DNA from: Halolamina salifodinae
Lineage (GTDB): Archaea; Halobacteriota; Halobacteria; Halobacteriales; Haloferacaceae
Direction of reading: 5' to 3'
DNA: 64,000 nt
NCBI RefSeq assembly: GCF_017874235.1
Contig: NZ_JAGGLC010000001.1
Span: 496,001 to 560,000, forward strand
Below the pieces are notes generated by a model. That model saw nothing but the letters and a program-made list of their open reading frames with translations, had not been told where the DNA came from and did not search any database. Positions within the stretch are counted from its first letter, which is position 1. Each line of letters starts with the position of its first letter. The translations under genes and the position numbers were made by a program. Shown one piece after another: positions 56,415-64,000 of this stretch.

Positions 56415-57191
56415 GTGAGCGTGACCACTCTCCATCGACCGACCCACCGCGACGCGCTCGAGGCGCTGTCGGCGGCGTTCGAGCGCGGGGAGATGGTCAC
56501 CGTGTTCGGCCGCTGTACCGTCGAGTACGACGGCCGGGCGGCCTCCTCGCTCGGAGCCGGCGACCGCCTGCTGATCCTCAAGCCCGACGGGACCGCGCTG
56601 GTCCACACCGACGAGCAGCGCACGCCCGTGAACTGGCAGCCGCCGGGGTCCGAACACCGCGTCGCCGTCCGCGACGGCCGGCTGCGCGTGCGCAGCGAGC
56701 GCGAGAGCCCCGCCGAGACGCTTGACGTACGCTTCGAGCGCGTCCATCAACTGTCGGCCCTGCCGGTCACCGGCGGCCGCGCCGTCGACGTTCACGGGAG
56801 CGAGGAGGACCTGCGCCAGCGCATCCTCCAGAACCCGGACCTCGTGGAGCCGGGGTTCGAGCCAGCGGCCACCGAGCGCGAGACGGCCGCCGGCCCAGTC
56901 GACGTGTTCGGCCACGACGACGAGGGGCGGCCCGTCGTCGTCGAACTCAAGCGTCGGCGCGTGGGGCCGGACGCGGCAGGCCAACTCGGGCGCTACGTCG
57001 AGGCGCTGGATCGCGAGGTTCCAGACGGGGCCGAGGTTCGCGGGATGTTGGTCGCGCCCTCCGTGACCGACCGCGCGCGCGAGCTACTGGCCGAGAAGGG
57101 GCTCTCCTTTGTCTCGTTGGCGCCCGCAGCGGCCGACGACGGCGGCGTCGCCGGGGCAGCCTCGACGGCGAGCGACGCCGACGAGGCCTGA
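56415..57191 (+). CDS. nucS: mismatch-specific endonuclease NucS
   Basis: Cuts both strands at mismatches (EndoMS), substituting for MutSL-type repair in many archaea. 258 residues from GTG 56415 (GTG 56421 also possible). N-terminal beta-domain includes VTVFGRCTVEYDGRAAS; the C-terminal nuclease core has DVFGHDDEGRPVVVELKRR (Asp...Glu-x-Lys) and QLGRYVEAL. Usually acts with the sliding clamp; the C-terminal end here is a low-complexity Ala/Asp tail, with no obvious PIP motif. Confidence 0.92.
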   Translation: MSVTTLHRPTHRDALEALSAAFERGEMVTVFGRCTVEYDGRAASSLGAGDRLLILKPDGTALVHTDEQRTPVNWQPPGSEHRVAVRDGRLRVRSERESPAETLDVRFERVHQLSALPVTGGRAVDVHGSEEDLRQRILQNPDLVEPGFEPAATERETAAGPVDVFGHDDEGRPVVVELKRRRVGPDAAGQLGRYVEALDREVPDGAEVRGMLVAPSVTDRARELLAEKGLSFVSLAPAAADDGGVAGAASTASDADEA

Positions 57192-57205
57192 CTCCGGGGA
57201 CGCAT

Positions 57206-57218
57206 CGAAGGGTTTAAT
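57206..57218 (+). promoter_or_regulatory. BRE/TATA of rpl10e
   Basis: CGAAGG followed by TTTAAT about 35 bases before the ATG at 57251. It leaves a short 5' leader of about 10 bases. Confidence 0.55.
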
Positions 57219-57250
57219 CGCCGAGTGTACCTCAAAACAGGCAAGTAGCC

Positions 57251-57781
57251 ATGTCTGACAAGCCCGCCTCAATGTACCGGGAGATCGACAAGCCGTCGTA
57301 CACCCGGCGAGAGTACGTCACCGGTATTCCCGGTTCGAAGATCGCCCAGCACAACATGGGCGACCTGCAGTCCGACCCGCAGGACTACCCGGTCAAGATC
57401 TCGCTGCGGCCCGAGGAGACCCTCCAGGTCCGTCACGGCTCCCTCGAGTCCGCGCGACTGTCCGCGAACCGCCACCTGATCAAGACCCTCGGCGAGGGTA
57501 ACTACAAGATGGTGCTCCGGAAGTTCCCCCACCAGATCCTCCGCGAGAACAAGCAGGCGACCGGCGCCGGCGCCGACCGTGTCTCCGACGGGATGCGGCA
57601 GGCGTTCGGGAAGCCGGTCGGCACCGCCGCCCGCATCAACCAGGGCGATAACATCTTCACGGCCTACTGTGAAGTCGAGGAGGCCGACGAAGTGAAGGAG
57701 GCGTTCCGTCGCGCCTACAACAAGATGTCGCCGCCCTGCCGCATCGTCGTCGAGCGCGGCGAGGACCTGCTGGTCCGGTAG
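57251..57781 (+). CDS. rpl10e: 50S ribosomal protein L10e (L16 family)
   Basis: 176 residues, standard length. [76 protein letters not shown] and the closing [14 protein letters not shown] are diagnostic. Located after nucS with its own promoter. Confidence 0.98.
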   Translation: MSDKPASMYREIDKPSYTRREYVTGIPGSKIAQHNMGDLQSDPQDYPVKISLRPEETLQVRHGSLESARLSANRHLIKTLGEGNYKMVLRKFPHQILRENKQATGAGADRVSDGMRQAFGKPVGTAARINQGDNIFTAYCEVEEADEVKEAFRRAYNKMSPPCRIVVERGEDLLVR

Positions 57782-57868
57782 CCCCGCGGCTTCTTTCGCT
57801 TTCTCCCCCGCCGAGCGGCGCCGCCGTCGAGCGTAGCGCCCATCTTCCCCCCACCCTAACGACCCCCT

Positions 57869-58906
57869 ATGCCCTATCAGCGTCTGGCCCGTCGGCTGGC
57901 CGAGGCCCCCTCGCCCGCGGTGAGTACGCTCCCCGACGGGAGCGTCGACCGCTTCTGTCGGCTCTCGGCGGGTGCGCTCGACCCCGTCGAACGCCGGACG
58001 ACGTTCGCCCGCGAGGCCGCCGCGGGCCGTCGTAAGGGGTTCGGGCTGGAGCCGGAGCGCGTCGAACCCGGCGGCCAGTCGGTCAACACCGCCCAGCAGG
58101 CCCACGCGCTCGGCGCCGATGCGACCTGCTACGGCCATCTCGACGACCCCGAACCCGGCCGCGACGTGTTCGACGCGCTTCCCCTCGAGACCGTCTCGAT
58201 GGGTCGCCCGGCCATCGTGAACATCCTCGACTTCGAGGACAACGACCTGCTGCTCGTGGAGGCGTCGCCGGATCTCGCCGACTGGCGGCTGGCGGATCTC
58301 CGCGCGGCAGCGCCGCTCCCGGAGGTCTTCGACACCGAAGCAGTCGCCTGCTCGAACTGGGTCTCAGTCCCCGGGATGGCCGAGGCGTTCCACGAACTCG
58401 GCGACGCCTCGATCCCGCGAGTGCCGTTCGTGTTCGACCCCGGCGACGTGCTCGGCGGTGACGCCGCGGCCCACCGCGAACTCCGCGAGGCCATCCGCGC
58501 GCTCGGCGCGAGCGTGGACGTCGTGCTCTCGGTGAACCCCACCGAACTCCGGGCGCTGGCGGCCGCGCTACCGGAGCCGCCCGAGAGTCCGGACGACGAG
58601 AAACGGGTTCGAGCGATCCGGCAGGCGGCCGACGCCGCCGCGGTCGTGAAACACGGGAAAAACGAGGCGCTTGCGGCGACTCGGGAGGGGATCGTCCGCG
58701 TCGACAACCCCGTTGTCGAGGACCGCCGACAGATCGGCGGCGGCGACCGCTTCGCCGGCGGCCTGGCAGTTGGGCTCGGCGACGGCTGGAACTGGGAAAC
58801 CGCCCTCGCGGCCGGGAACGCGTGTGCGAGCCACTACGTCGCGACCGGCGAGACGGCGTCGGCGACGACGCTCCGCGAGTGGCTGCTCGACCGCGACCTG
58901 GCGTAG
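57869..58906 (+). CDS. PfkB-family carbohydrate kinase
   Basis: 345 residues. Ribokinase-like fold: substrate-binding GGQSVNTAQQAHALGADATCYG, and near the C-terminus the anion-hole/catalytic block QIGGGDRFAGGLAVGLG, where the usual GAGD reads GGGD and keeps the Asp base. A VKHGKNEALAATREGI block precedes it. Sugar or sugar-phosphate substrate unknown; convergent with a second PfkB-type gene 4 bases away. Confidence 0.82.
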   Translation: MPYQRLARRLAEAPSPAVSTLPDGSVDRFCRLSAGALDPVERRTTFAREAAAGRRKGFGLEPERVEPGGQSVNTAQQAHALGADATCYGHLDDPEPGRDVFDALPLETVSMGRPAIVNILDFEDNDLLLVEASPDLADWRLADLRAAAPLPEVFDTEAVACSNWVSVPGMAEAFHELGDASIPRVPFVFDPGDVLGGDAAAHRELREAIRALGASVDVVLSVNPTELRALAAALPEPPESPDDEKRVRAIRQAADAAAVVKHGKNEALAATREGIVRVDNPVVEDRRQIGGGDRFAGGLAVGLGDGWNWETALAAGNACASHYVATGETASATTLREWLLDRDLA

Positions 58907-58910
58907 GCGA

Positions 58911-59855
58911 CTACTGCTCGGCGAGGATCCGTTCGACCGCGGCCGGCGACACGTCGACCGAGGTGCCCGAGAGCGTCCGGACGAGCGCCGCAGTAGCGGC
59001 GGCGCGGGCGAGCGCGTCGCCCACCCCCGCCGGCTGGTCGCCGGCGGTTCGTGCGGCGTGGAACGCGCCGACGAACGCGTCGCGGGCGCCCGCCTCGTCG
59101 ACGACATCGCCCGCGACGGCGTCGGTTTCGTGGACCTCGCCGTCACGGGCCGCGAGTGCGCCGTTGTCCCGGAGCAGCACGACCGTCTCGAGGTCGTTGT
59201 CCGTCCGGAGCGCGTGGGCGATCTCGATAGGGTCGCCGTCCTCGCCGAAGATGGCCTCCGTGGCCGCCGGCGAGATGAACAGGACGTCGACGTGGGCCAG
59301 CAGCGCCTCACACGCCTCGCGCGCGGTCTCCCGCGACCAGTCTTCCTCCCGGTAGCGCAGGTCGAAGGAGGTGGTGGTGCCGGCCTCGCTCGCGGCCTGC
59401 AACAGCGACTCGGTCGCCGCCGCGGCGCGCTCGGAGCGTGCGGGCGTGGCGCCGGCGACGTGGAACCGCTCGGCGTCACGCACCACCCCCACTGGGAGGT
59501 TCCCGGCGTGGACCTGCTCGAAGGCGGCGCCGCTGCGGTCAAGCACCGTCGTCCGCCTGCGCGGTTCGGGCCCGGCTTCGACGAACGCCGTCGCGAGGCG
59601 GTCCGCATCGTCGCCACACGAGACGCCGGTCCGGACGCCGTGACCTCGCAGGTCGGCGACGACGCGCTCCCCCAGCGGCGAGTCGGGGAGCCGAGAGAGC
59701 CAGACGGCGTCGGCGCCCAGGCTCGATGCCGTCACGACGCTGTTGCGCTCCGGGCCGCCGACGCCGGCGTCGAAGCTCTCGGTGTCGCCGAGTCGGCGGC
59801 CGTGTGCCGCCTGGAGGCGCAGCGTCGCCTCGCCGAACGCCACGAGGTCGGTCAT
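58911..59855 (-). CDS. PfkB-family sugar kinase, KDG-kinase-like, with altered anion hole
   Basis: 314 residues from ATG 59855. N-terminal LVAFGEATLRLQA and GGPERNSVVTASSLGADAVWLSRLPDSPLGERV match 2-keto-3-deoxygluconate kinases. The C-terminal motif reads GARDAFVGAF, so the second Gly of the canonical GAGDAF anion hole is replaced by Arg, though the catalytic Asp remains. Substrate is inferred from resemblance and could be another hexose derivative. Confidence 0.75.
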   Translation of the reverse strand: MTDLVAFGEATLRLQAAHGRRLGDTESFDAGVGGPERNSVVTASSLGADAVWLSRLPDSPLGERVVADLRGHGVRTGVSCGDDADRLATAFVEAGPEPRRRTTVLDRSGAAFEQVHAGNLPVGVVRDAERFHVAGATPARSERAAAATESLLQAASEAGTTTSFDLRYREEDWSRETAREACEALLAHVDVLFISPAATEAIFGEDGDPIEIAHALRTDNDLETVVLLRDNGALAARDGEVHETDAVAGDVVDEAGARDAFVGAFHAARTAGDQPAGVGDALARAAATAALVRTLSGTSVDVSPAAVERILAEQ

Positions 59856-59961
59856 GCGACGACAGACGAGCGGTCGTGTGAAAAAGACTCGCCGGGGGTT
59901 ACCGAGCCGTAGTCGGTATCCGGCGGTAACCCTGATACGCCTCGAGACCGTTGGTTCGGCC

Positions 59962-60351
59962 ATGACTGACCCGACGGCCGACGACGCCACCGACCGACTG
60001 GAAGTTTGGTGTGCCGGCGAGGACTGGTGCCCGGTGACGACGACGGCGACGCTCATCGGGAAGAAGTGGCACCCCGTGATCGTTCATCGACTGCTCGATG
60101 GCGGCCCGAGCGGGTTCAGCGAACTCGAAGCGAACGTCGACGGCATCTCGAGCAAGGTGCTCTCGGACAGCCTCGACGACTTACAGGAGAAGCGACTGGT
60201 GAGCCGCGAGGTGGTCAGCGAGAAGCCGTTCCGCGTGGAGTACTCGCTCACGGACCACGGCGAGTCCCTCGAACCGGTGATCGTCGAGATGCAGAACTGG
60301 GGGCTGGAGCATATCGACGAGGCCACCGACGAGGAATCGTCGGTGGCCTGA
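59962..60351 (+). CDS. HxlR-family transcriptional regulator
   Basis: 129 residues. WCPVTTTATLIGKKWHPVIVHRLLDGGPSGFSEL and ISSKVLSDSLDDLQEKRLVSREV are the winged helix of the MarR-like HxlR family, with a Cys just before the HTH (VWCAGEDWCP, two Cys) that may be redox active. Divergent from the KDG-kinase-like gene and possibly its regulator. Confidence 0.9.
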   Translation: MTDPTADDATDRLEVWCAGEDWCPVTTTATLIGKKWHPVIVHRLLDGGPSGFSELEANVDGISSKVLSDSLDDLQEKRLVSREVVSEKPFRVEYSLTDHGESLEPVIVEMQNWGLEHIDEATDEESSVA

Positions 60352-60426
60352 ACGGGCGGCAGAACTGCGAGTCGGCGGCGTTGGTGGTGTCGATGACGGG
60401 ATCAGCACGTTCTGGGGCCGATCCGC

Positions 60427-60651
60427 CTACTCGGTCAGCGGCAGCACGATGCCGAACACGATGGGGCTGAGCACGAACGCCAGCAGCCCCACACCTGCGA
60501 CGCCGAGGAACAGCGTCTCCTCCCAGCCTGGGACACTGAGGTAGTTCTCCGCGAGATACCCGCCGAACTCGCCGACGACCATCAGCGCGAGGCCGAGGAG
60601 GACACCGCGCTTGACGACCGCCGGGTAGTCGATTGAGCCGTATCTGCCCAT
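60427..60651 (-). CDS. small two-helix membrane protein
   Basis: 74 residues: GRYGSIDYPAVVKRGVLLG, then hydrophobic GLALMVVGEFGGYLA and LFLGVAGVGLLAFVLSPIVFGIVLPL. Conserved small haloarchaeal proteins have this layout. Function unknown. Confidence 0.65.
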   Translation of the reverse strand: MGRYGSIDYPAVVKRGVLLGLALMVVGEFGGYLAENYLSVPGWEETLFLGVAGVGLLAFVLSPIVFGIVLPLTE

Positions 60652-60730
60652 CTCAGTTCGAGGTTGTCGTGTCGCCCCATACGTCTTTCGAGGCCGAAAG
60701 GCGTATAGTTACCAGCGCGAATCTCGGGGT

Positions 60731-60973
60731 ATGGCATCCGGACTCCCCGAACTCGCAGTCGAACTCGCCACGGTGCTTGCCTACGCGGTGCTGTCGGGCG
60801 TACTCACCTACGTCGGCGTGCTCTCCGAACAGACAGCCCTCGAGACGTTCGCCGGCGGCCCGGCGCCGCTTGCGGTCTGGTTCCTCCTGCTCGGCGGCGT
60901 CGCCATCTACGGCGGTGTCGTGCTCGTCGGCCGCGAGCTGCTGGCGACGAAGCTACTGTCGCTGCTGCACTGA
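60731..60973 (+). CDS. small membrane protein of unknown function
   Basis: 80 residues with two membrane segments (LATVLAYAVLSGVLTYVGVL and LAVWFLLLGGVAIYGGVVLV). Convergent with htpX, 6 bases apart. No family recognised. Confidence 0.6.
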   Translation: MASGLPELAVELATVLAYAVLSGVLTYVGVLSEQTALETFAGGPAPLAVWFLLLGGVAIYGGVVLVGRELLATKLLSLLH

Positions 60974-60979
60974 GTCGAC

Positions 60980-61855
60980 CTACTGCGTCTCCATCTCGCG
61001 TTCGAGACCCCGGAGCTTCTCGACGCGGTTCTCCGTGCTCGGGTGGGTGCTGAACAGCTTACCGACGACCCCGGAGCTGATCGGGATGACGAAGAACGCG
61101 TTCATTTCTGAGGTCTCCCGCAGGTCCTCGTCGGGCACGCGGTCCATGCTGCCGTCGATGGTCAGCAGCGCCGAGGCCAGCGCCGAGGGCTTGCCCGTGA
61201 TGGCCGCGGCGCCGCGGTCGGCGGCGTACTCCCGGTAGCGCGAGAGCAGGCGGATCAGCAGGAACGAGATGACCCAGACTGCGAGCGAGACGCCGATGGC
61301 GACGAGCATCTGCCCGCCGCCCTGTCGGTTCCGGCCGCCGCTGAACAGGAAGCCAAAGCGCACGACCATGAACGCCAGCGTCGAGAGAAAGGAGGCGATG
61401 GTCATCACCATCACGTCGCGGTTCTTGACGTGGGCGAGTTCGTGGGCCAGCACGCCCTCCAGTTCCTCGTCGTCGAGGCCGCGTAGCAGGCCACGGGTCA
61501 CACAGACCGTCGCGTTCTTCTGGGAGCGCCCGGCCGCGAACGCGTTGGGCACCTGCGTGTCCGCGACGGCGACGGTCGGTTTGGGCAGGTCGGCCTGCTG
61601 GCAGAGGCGTTCGATGGTCGCGTGGAGTTCGGGGTACTCCTCGCGGTCGACCTCCTTTGCCCCCATGCTGTACAGCGCGAGTTTGTCGCTGAAGAAGAAC
61701 TGGCCGATCATGAACAGCCCCATCACGCCGATGATCAGCCTCGGCCCGGCGCCGAGACTGGCCAGCACACCGATGAAGACGATATAGAGGACCCCAAGCA
61801 GCAGCATGGTCACACCCATGCGCGCTCGGAGGCCCCAGTCCGCTTTCCACTCCAT
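60980..61855 (-). CDS. htpX: membrane zinc metalloprotease HtpX
   Basis: Quality-control protease of the membrane. 291 residues. Two N-terminal membrane segments, then the zinc site LAHELAHVKNRD (HExxH), two more membrane segments, and the downstream Glu ligand region EYAADRGAAAITG. VADTQVPNAFAAGRSQKNATV is also typical. Confidence 0.95.
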   Translation of the reverse strand: MEWKADWGLRARMGVTMLLLGVLYIVFIGVLASLGAGPRLIIGVMGLFMIGQFFFSDKLALYSMGAKEVDREEYPELHATIERLCQQADLPKPTVAVADTQVPNAFAAGRSQKNATVCVTRGLLRGLDDEELEGVLAHELAHVKNRDVMVMTIASFLSTLAFMVVRFGFLFSGGRNRQGGGQMLVAIGVSLAVWVISFLLIRLLSRYREYAADRGAAAITGKPSALASALLTIDGSMDRVPDEDLRETSEMNAFFVIPISSGVVGKLFSTHPSTENRVEKLRGLEREMETQ

Positions 61856-61948
61856 AGCGGTGAATGGGTGTTCAGCCGTTTAAACCCCTTCCTGCCGGGG
61901 CGGGCCGCCATCGGCGGGGCTTTTCACCTCGGCGACGCCAGCGGGGGT

Positions 61949-62851
61949 ATGGACACCGTCATCGTCACCGGCGGCCGCGGCGCTTCCGGGCGCTGGGTCG
62001 TCGACCGCCTGCGCGAAGACTACGAAGTCGTCGTCGTCGACCGGGACCACCCCGGGTTCGGTGCCGAACCGGTCGAGAACGTCGACTTCCGGGCCGCCGA
62101 CCTCACCGACCGCGGCGCCGTCCGCGAACTGGTCGCGAGCATCGACCCCGACGCCGTCGTCCACTGGGGCGCCATCCCAGCGCTCGGCCGGCACCCCGAG
62201 GGCGACGTGTTCGAGAACAACGCTATCGCGGCGTACAACGTTCTCACCGCGGCCGGTGAGGCGGGTGCTCGGATCGTGCAGGCCTCCAGCGACGGCGCCT
62301 ACGGGTTCTTCTTCGCCGAGGAGACGCCGCTGCCTGAGGAACTCCCGATCACCGAGAACCACCCGCGCCGGCCGGAGGATGGCTACGGCCTCTCGAAAGT
62401 CGCTGCCGAGGAGGTCGCGGCAGGTGTCGCACGCCGCCACGGCGTGCAGGTGGCGTCGATTCGGCCCTCGTGGATTCAGGAACCGGGCGAGTACCCCTGC
62501 CGGGATCCGGGCTACACCGGCGATCTCGGCGCCGGCGCAGGGAACTTCTGGTCCTACATCGACGCCCGGGACGTGGCGGAGATGGTCCACACGGCGCTCA
62601 CGACGGAGTTCGCGCCCGAGGGCGGCCACGAGGCGTTCAACTGCGTCGCCGCGGACAACGCGCTCGGTGACCCGCTGGAGACGCTGATCGAACGGCACTA
62701 CGGCGCGCTGCCCTCCGGCCCGGGCGTCGAGGGCGACGGGACGGCGTACAGCCTGAAGAAGGCGGGCGAACTGCTGGGCTGGGTGCCCGAGCACTCGTGG
62801 ACGGAGGCGGCGGATGAGGACGTGCCGCGGCCGGAACTGGTCCGGGACTGA
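61949..62851 (+). CDS. NAD-dependent epimerase/dehydratase (extended SDR)
   Basis: 300 residues. Rossmann motif TVIVTGGRGASGRWVVDRL, catalytic Ser/Tyr-x3-Lys in ASSDGAYG and YGLSKVAAEEVA, and substrate loop SIRPSWIQEPGEYPC. Likely acts on a nucleotide sugar or uronate; substrate not identified. The ATG follows GGCGACGCCAGCGGGGGT, no strong SD. Confidence 0.88.
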   Translation: MDTVIVTGGRGASGRWVVDRLREDYEVVVVDRDHPGFGAEPVENVDFRAADLTDRGAVRELVASIDPDAVVHWGAIPALGRHPEGDVFENNAIAAYNVLTAAGEAGARIVQASSDGAYGFFFAEETPLPEELPITENHPRRPEDGYGLSKVAAEEVAAGVARRHGVQVASIRPSWIQEPGEYPCRDPGYTGDLGAGAGNFWSYIDARDVAEMVHTALTTEFAPEGGHEAFNCVAADNALGDPLETLIERHYGALPSGPGVEGDGTAYSLKKAGELLGWVPEHSWTEAADEDVPRPELVRD

Positions 62852-62975
62852 GCCGTCGGCGGTTGCAGATCTGTTCGAAGCGATTCGTTCGGTGCCTCTC
62901 CGTGAAACACTCGATCACCGAGTTGCTTTCTTCCGGTCACAAGTATTAACTAATAGCGGTGGAGAGGTCACAGTC

Positions 62976-63188
62976 GTGCAGTCCCCCGACACTGGCTACT
63001 CTGTCCTCATCCTCGTGCTTGGGTTGCTGTACGCTGTCTACCCGGGGGAAGCGGCGTGGCTGCGCTACGTGCTGAAGAAGGGGACGACCAGAAACGTGAC
63101 CCCGCCTGCGGATACGGTGAATCTGTTTCGATTGCTCGGCATTCTGCTAACGATTGTTGCCCTCGTTTTCCTCTCGCCGGGCTTCTAA
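62976..63188 (+). CDS. small membrane protein, GTG start
   Basis: 70 residues. Two membrane segments (YSVLILVLGLLYAVYPGE and LFRLLGILLTIVALVFLSPG). An AT-rich box GTATTAACTAATA lies 25-32 bases before the GTG at 62976, a good haloarchaeal promoter position, which supports this start. Family not named with confidence. Confidence 0.6.
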   Translation: MQSPDTGYSVLILVLGLLYAVYPGEAAWLRYVLKKGTTRNVTPPADTVNLFRLLGILLTIVALVFLSPGF

Positions 63189-63249
63189 CAGCGTCGAGGT
63201 TCTGCGCCGCGAGCCGAACCCCTATCACCCCGCCGGCACAGGCCCACCC

Positions 63250-63960
63250 ATGCGACTCGCACGGATCGGGACCGGCGACGGCGTCGTCGCCGGCGAGTAC
63301 GACGAGGGCGTGGTCGAGAGCGACGGCGAGCGCTACGTGGTCGGCGAGGACGGCCCGCTCGCGCCGCCGTGTGACCCCTCCGCCCTCTACTGTATCGGCC
63401 GGAACTACGCCGAGACGCTGGCCCAGAAGGGGTACGAGCGCCCCGAGCAGCCCACGTTCTTCATCAAGCCGCCGGCGTCGGTGATCCCCCACGGGGCGCC
63501 GATTCCCTACCCGACGTTCTCGGCGGAAGTGACCTACGCGGGCGAACTGGTGGCCGTCATCGATGAGCGTTGCCACGACGTGAGTCCGGAGGAGGCCGAG
63601 GATGTGGTTCGGGGGTTCACCATCATGAACGACGTCGACGCGCTGGATCAGCCGGGGCTCACGTCGCGGAAGGCGTTCGACGGCTCCGGACCGCTGGGGC
63701 CGTGGCTCGAGACCGATGTGGACCCGCGGAATCTGGATATGTACACCGAGATCAACGGCGAGCGCCGGCAGGAGGCGAACACGGAACTGATGCTCTGGGG
63801 GCCGTACGAGCTGATTTCGTTCCTCTCGGAGCGGTTCACGTTCCGTCCGGGCGACGCGATTACGTTCGGGAGCCCCGGGAACCCGGGGACGATTGACCCG
63901 GGCGACGAGGTGGAGATCTGGTACGAGGGCGTCGGGACGTTGCGGAATACGGTCGAATAG
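63250..63960 (+). CDS. fumarylacetoacetate hydrolase family protein
   Basis: 236 residues. FAH-fold marks: YCIGRNYAETLAQKG, PTFFIKPPASVIPHGAPIPYP, VTYAGELVAVIDERCHDVSPEEA (metal-binding Glu, written YEGELA in most homologues but AGELVAV here), FTIMNDVDALDQ, and the C-terminal FTFRPGDAITFGSPGNPG. Cleaves or decarboxylates a beta-diketone or 2-oxoacid in aromatic catabolism; substrate unknown. Confidence 0.9.
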   Translation: MRLARIGTGDGVVAGEYDEGVVESDGERYVVGEDGPLAPPCDPSALYCIGRNYAETLAQKGYERPEQPTFFIKPPASVIPHGAPIPYPTFSAEVTYAGELVAVIDERCHDVSPEEAEDVVRGFTIMNDVDALDQPGLTSRKAFDGSGPLGPWLETDVDPRNLDMYTEINGERRQEANTELMLWGPYELISFLSERFTFRPGDAITFGSPGNPGTIDPGDEVEIWYEGVGTLRNTVE

Positions 63961-64000
63961 TTGTTTTCGGGGTATTTTGTGGCAGGATCAGCAGCCGCAA

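Noticed and set aside
57869..58906. ADP-dependent phosphofructokinase/glucokinase
   Set aside because: The length and the GGQSVNTA and GGGD motifs fit the PfkB/ribokinase family better than the larger ADP-dependent kinases.

Overview
This window is chromosomal DNA of a haloarchaeon (class Halobacteria). It has high GC, acidic proteins, short intergenic gaps, TATA/BRE promoters placed so close to start codons that leaderless transcripts are expected, and archaeal genes: membrane-anchored LonB, the tandem-fused TatC (TatCt), archaeosine synthase ArcS, TrmY, NadM-type NMN adenylyltransferase, L10e, archaeal AlaS and NucS. No rRNA, CRISPR array, phage genes or insertion-sequence transposase was seen.

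Layout: 1-7.5 kb is an oligopeptide-type ABC importer operon on the minus strand (substrate-binding protein, two permeases, two ATPases, a small membrane protein). 7.7-13.7 kb holds tRNA modification genes (trmY, arcS), a RAD55/KaiC-like ATPase, a GHMP-fold RFAP-synthase-like gene, a SHOCT protein and a histidine kinase. 13.8-19.5 kb is a haem/sirohaem set (hemL, hemC, hemD) split by an AT-rich accessory island (15.15-16.37 kb). 19.5-23.7 kb has a deaminase, TRIC channel, nadM and lonB. 23.8-24.9 kb is a probable HTH/TumE-like toxin-antitoxin pair lying between lonB and a degenerate copy of the lonB 3' end. 25-29 kb carries divergent tatC and tatCt. 29-32.2 kb has a ribbon-helix-helix regulator with a preQ0/queuosine-precursor transporter, small membrane genes (one broken) and rlmE. 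32.4-35.7 kb is a metal-efflux module (ArsR-like regulator, P1B ATPase, CopZ-like chaperone). 36-48 kb is mostly metabolic and translation genes (aldo/keto reductase, threonine aldolase, a triple-GAF histidine kinase, alaS, MTA phosphorylase), with a decayed corA fragment. 48-54 kb contains an ABC exporter, tRNA-Val, tRNA-Phe and repeated tRNA-tail debris. 54-64 kb contains a purine phosphoribosyltransferase-like gene, enoyl-CoA hydratase, nucS, rpl10e, two PfkB kinases, an HxlR regulator, htpX, an epimerase and an FAH-family hydrolase.

The most interesting unexplained signal is a family of modular palindromic elements. Each is a chain of 17-23-nt hairpins with variable but self-complementary stems, joined alternately by a 5-nt linker (TGGCA-like) and a 6-nt linker (GACGTC/AACGTC/GACATC). 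The longest chains are in the gap at 48.14-48.50 kb, as two arrays in opposite orientation. Shorter chains lie inside protein genes without breaking the frame (rlmE, the phosphoribosyltransferase gene, arcS, probably the TRIC gene and a decaying membrane gene), adding short Ser/Ala/Gly/Asp-rich peptides. Other notable points are a substrate-binding protein whose halves appear circularly permuted, a Tat-exported protein interrupted by one in-frame TGA, and direct repeats of tRNA-Phe and tRNA-Val 3' ends that look like integration scars. All family names come from recognising sequence features by eye; no database search was run.
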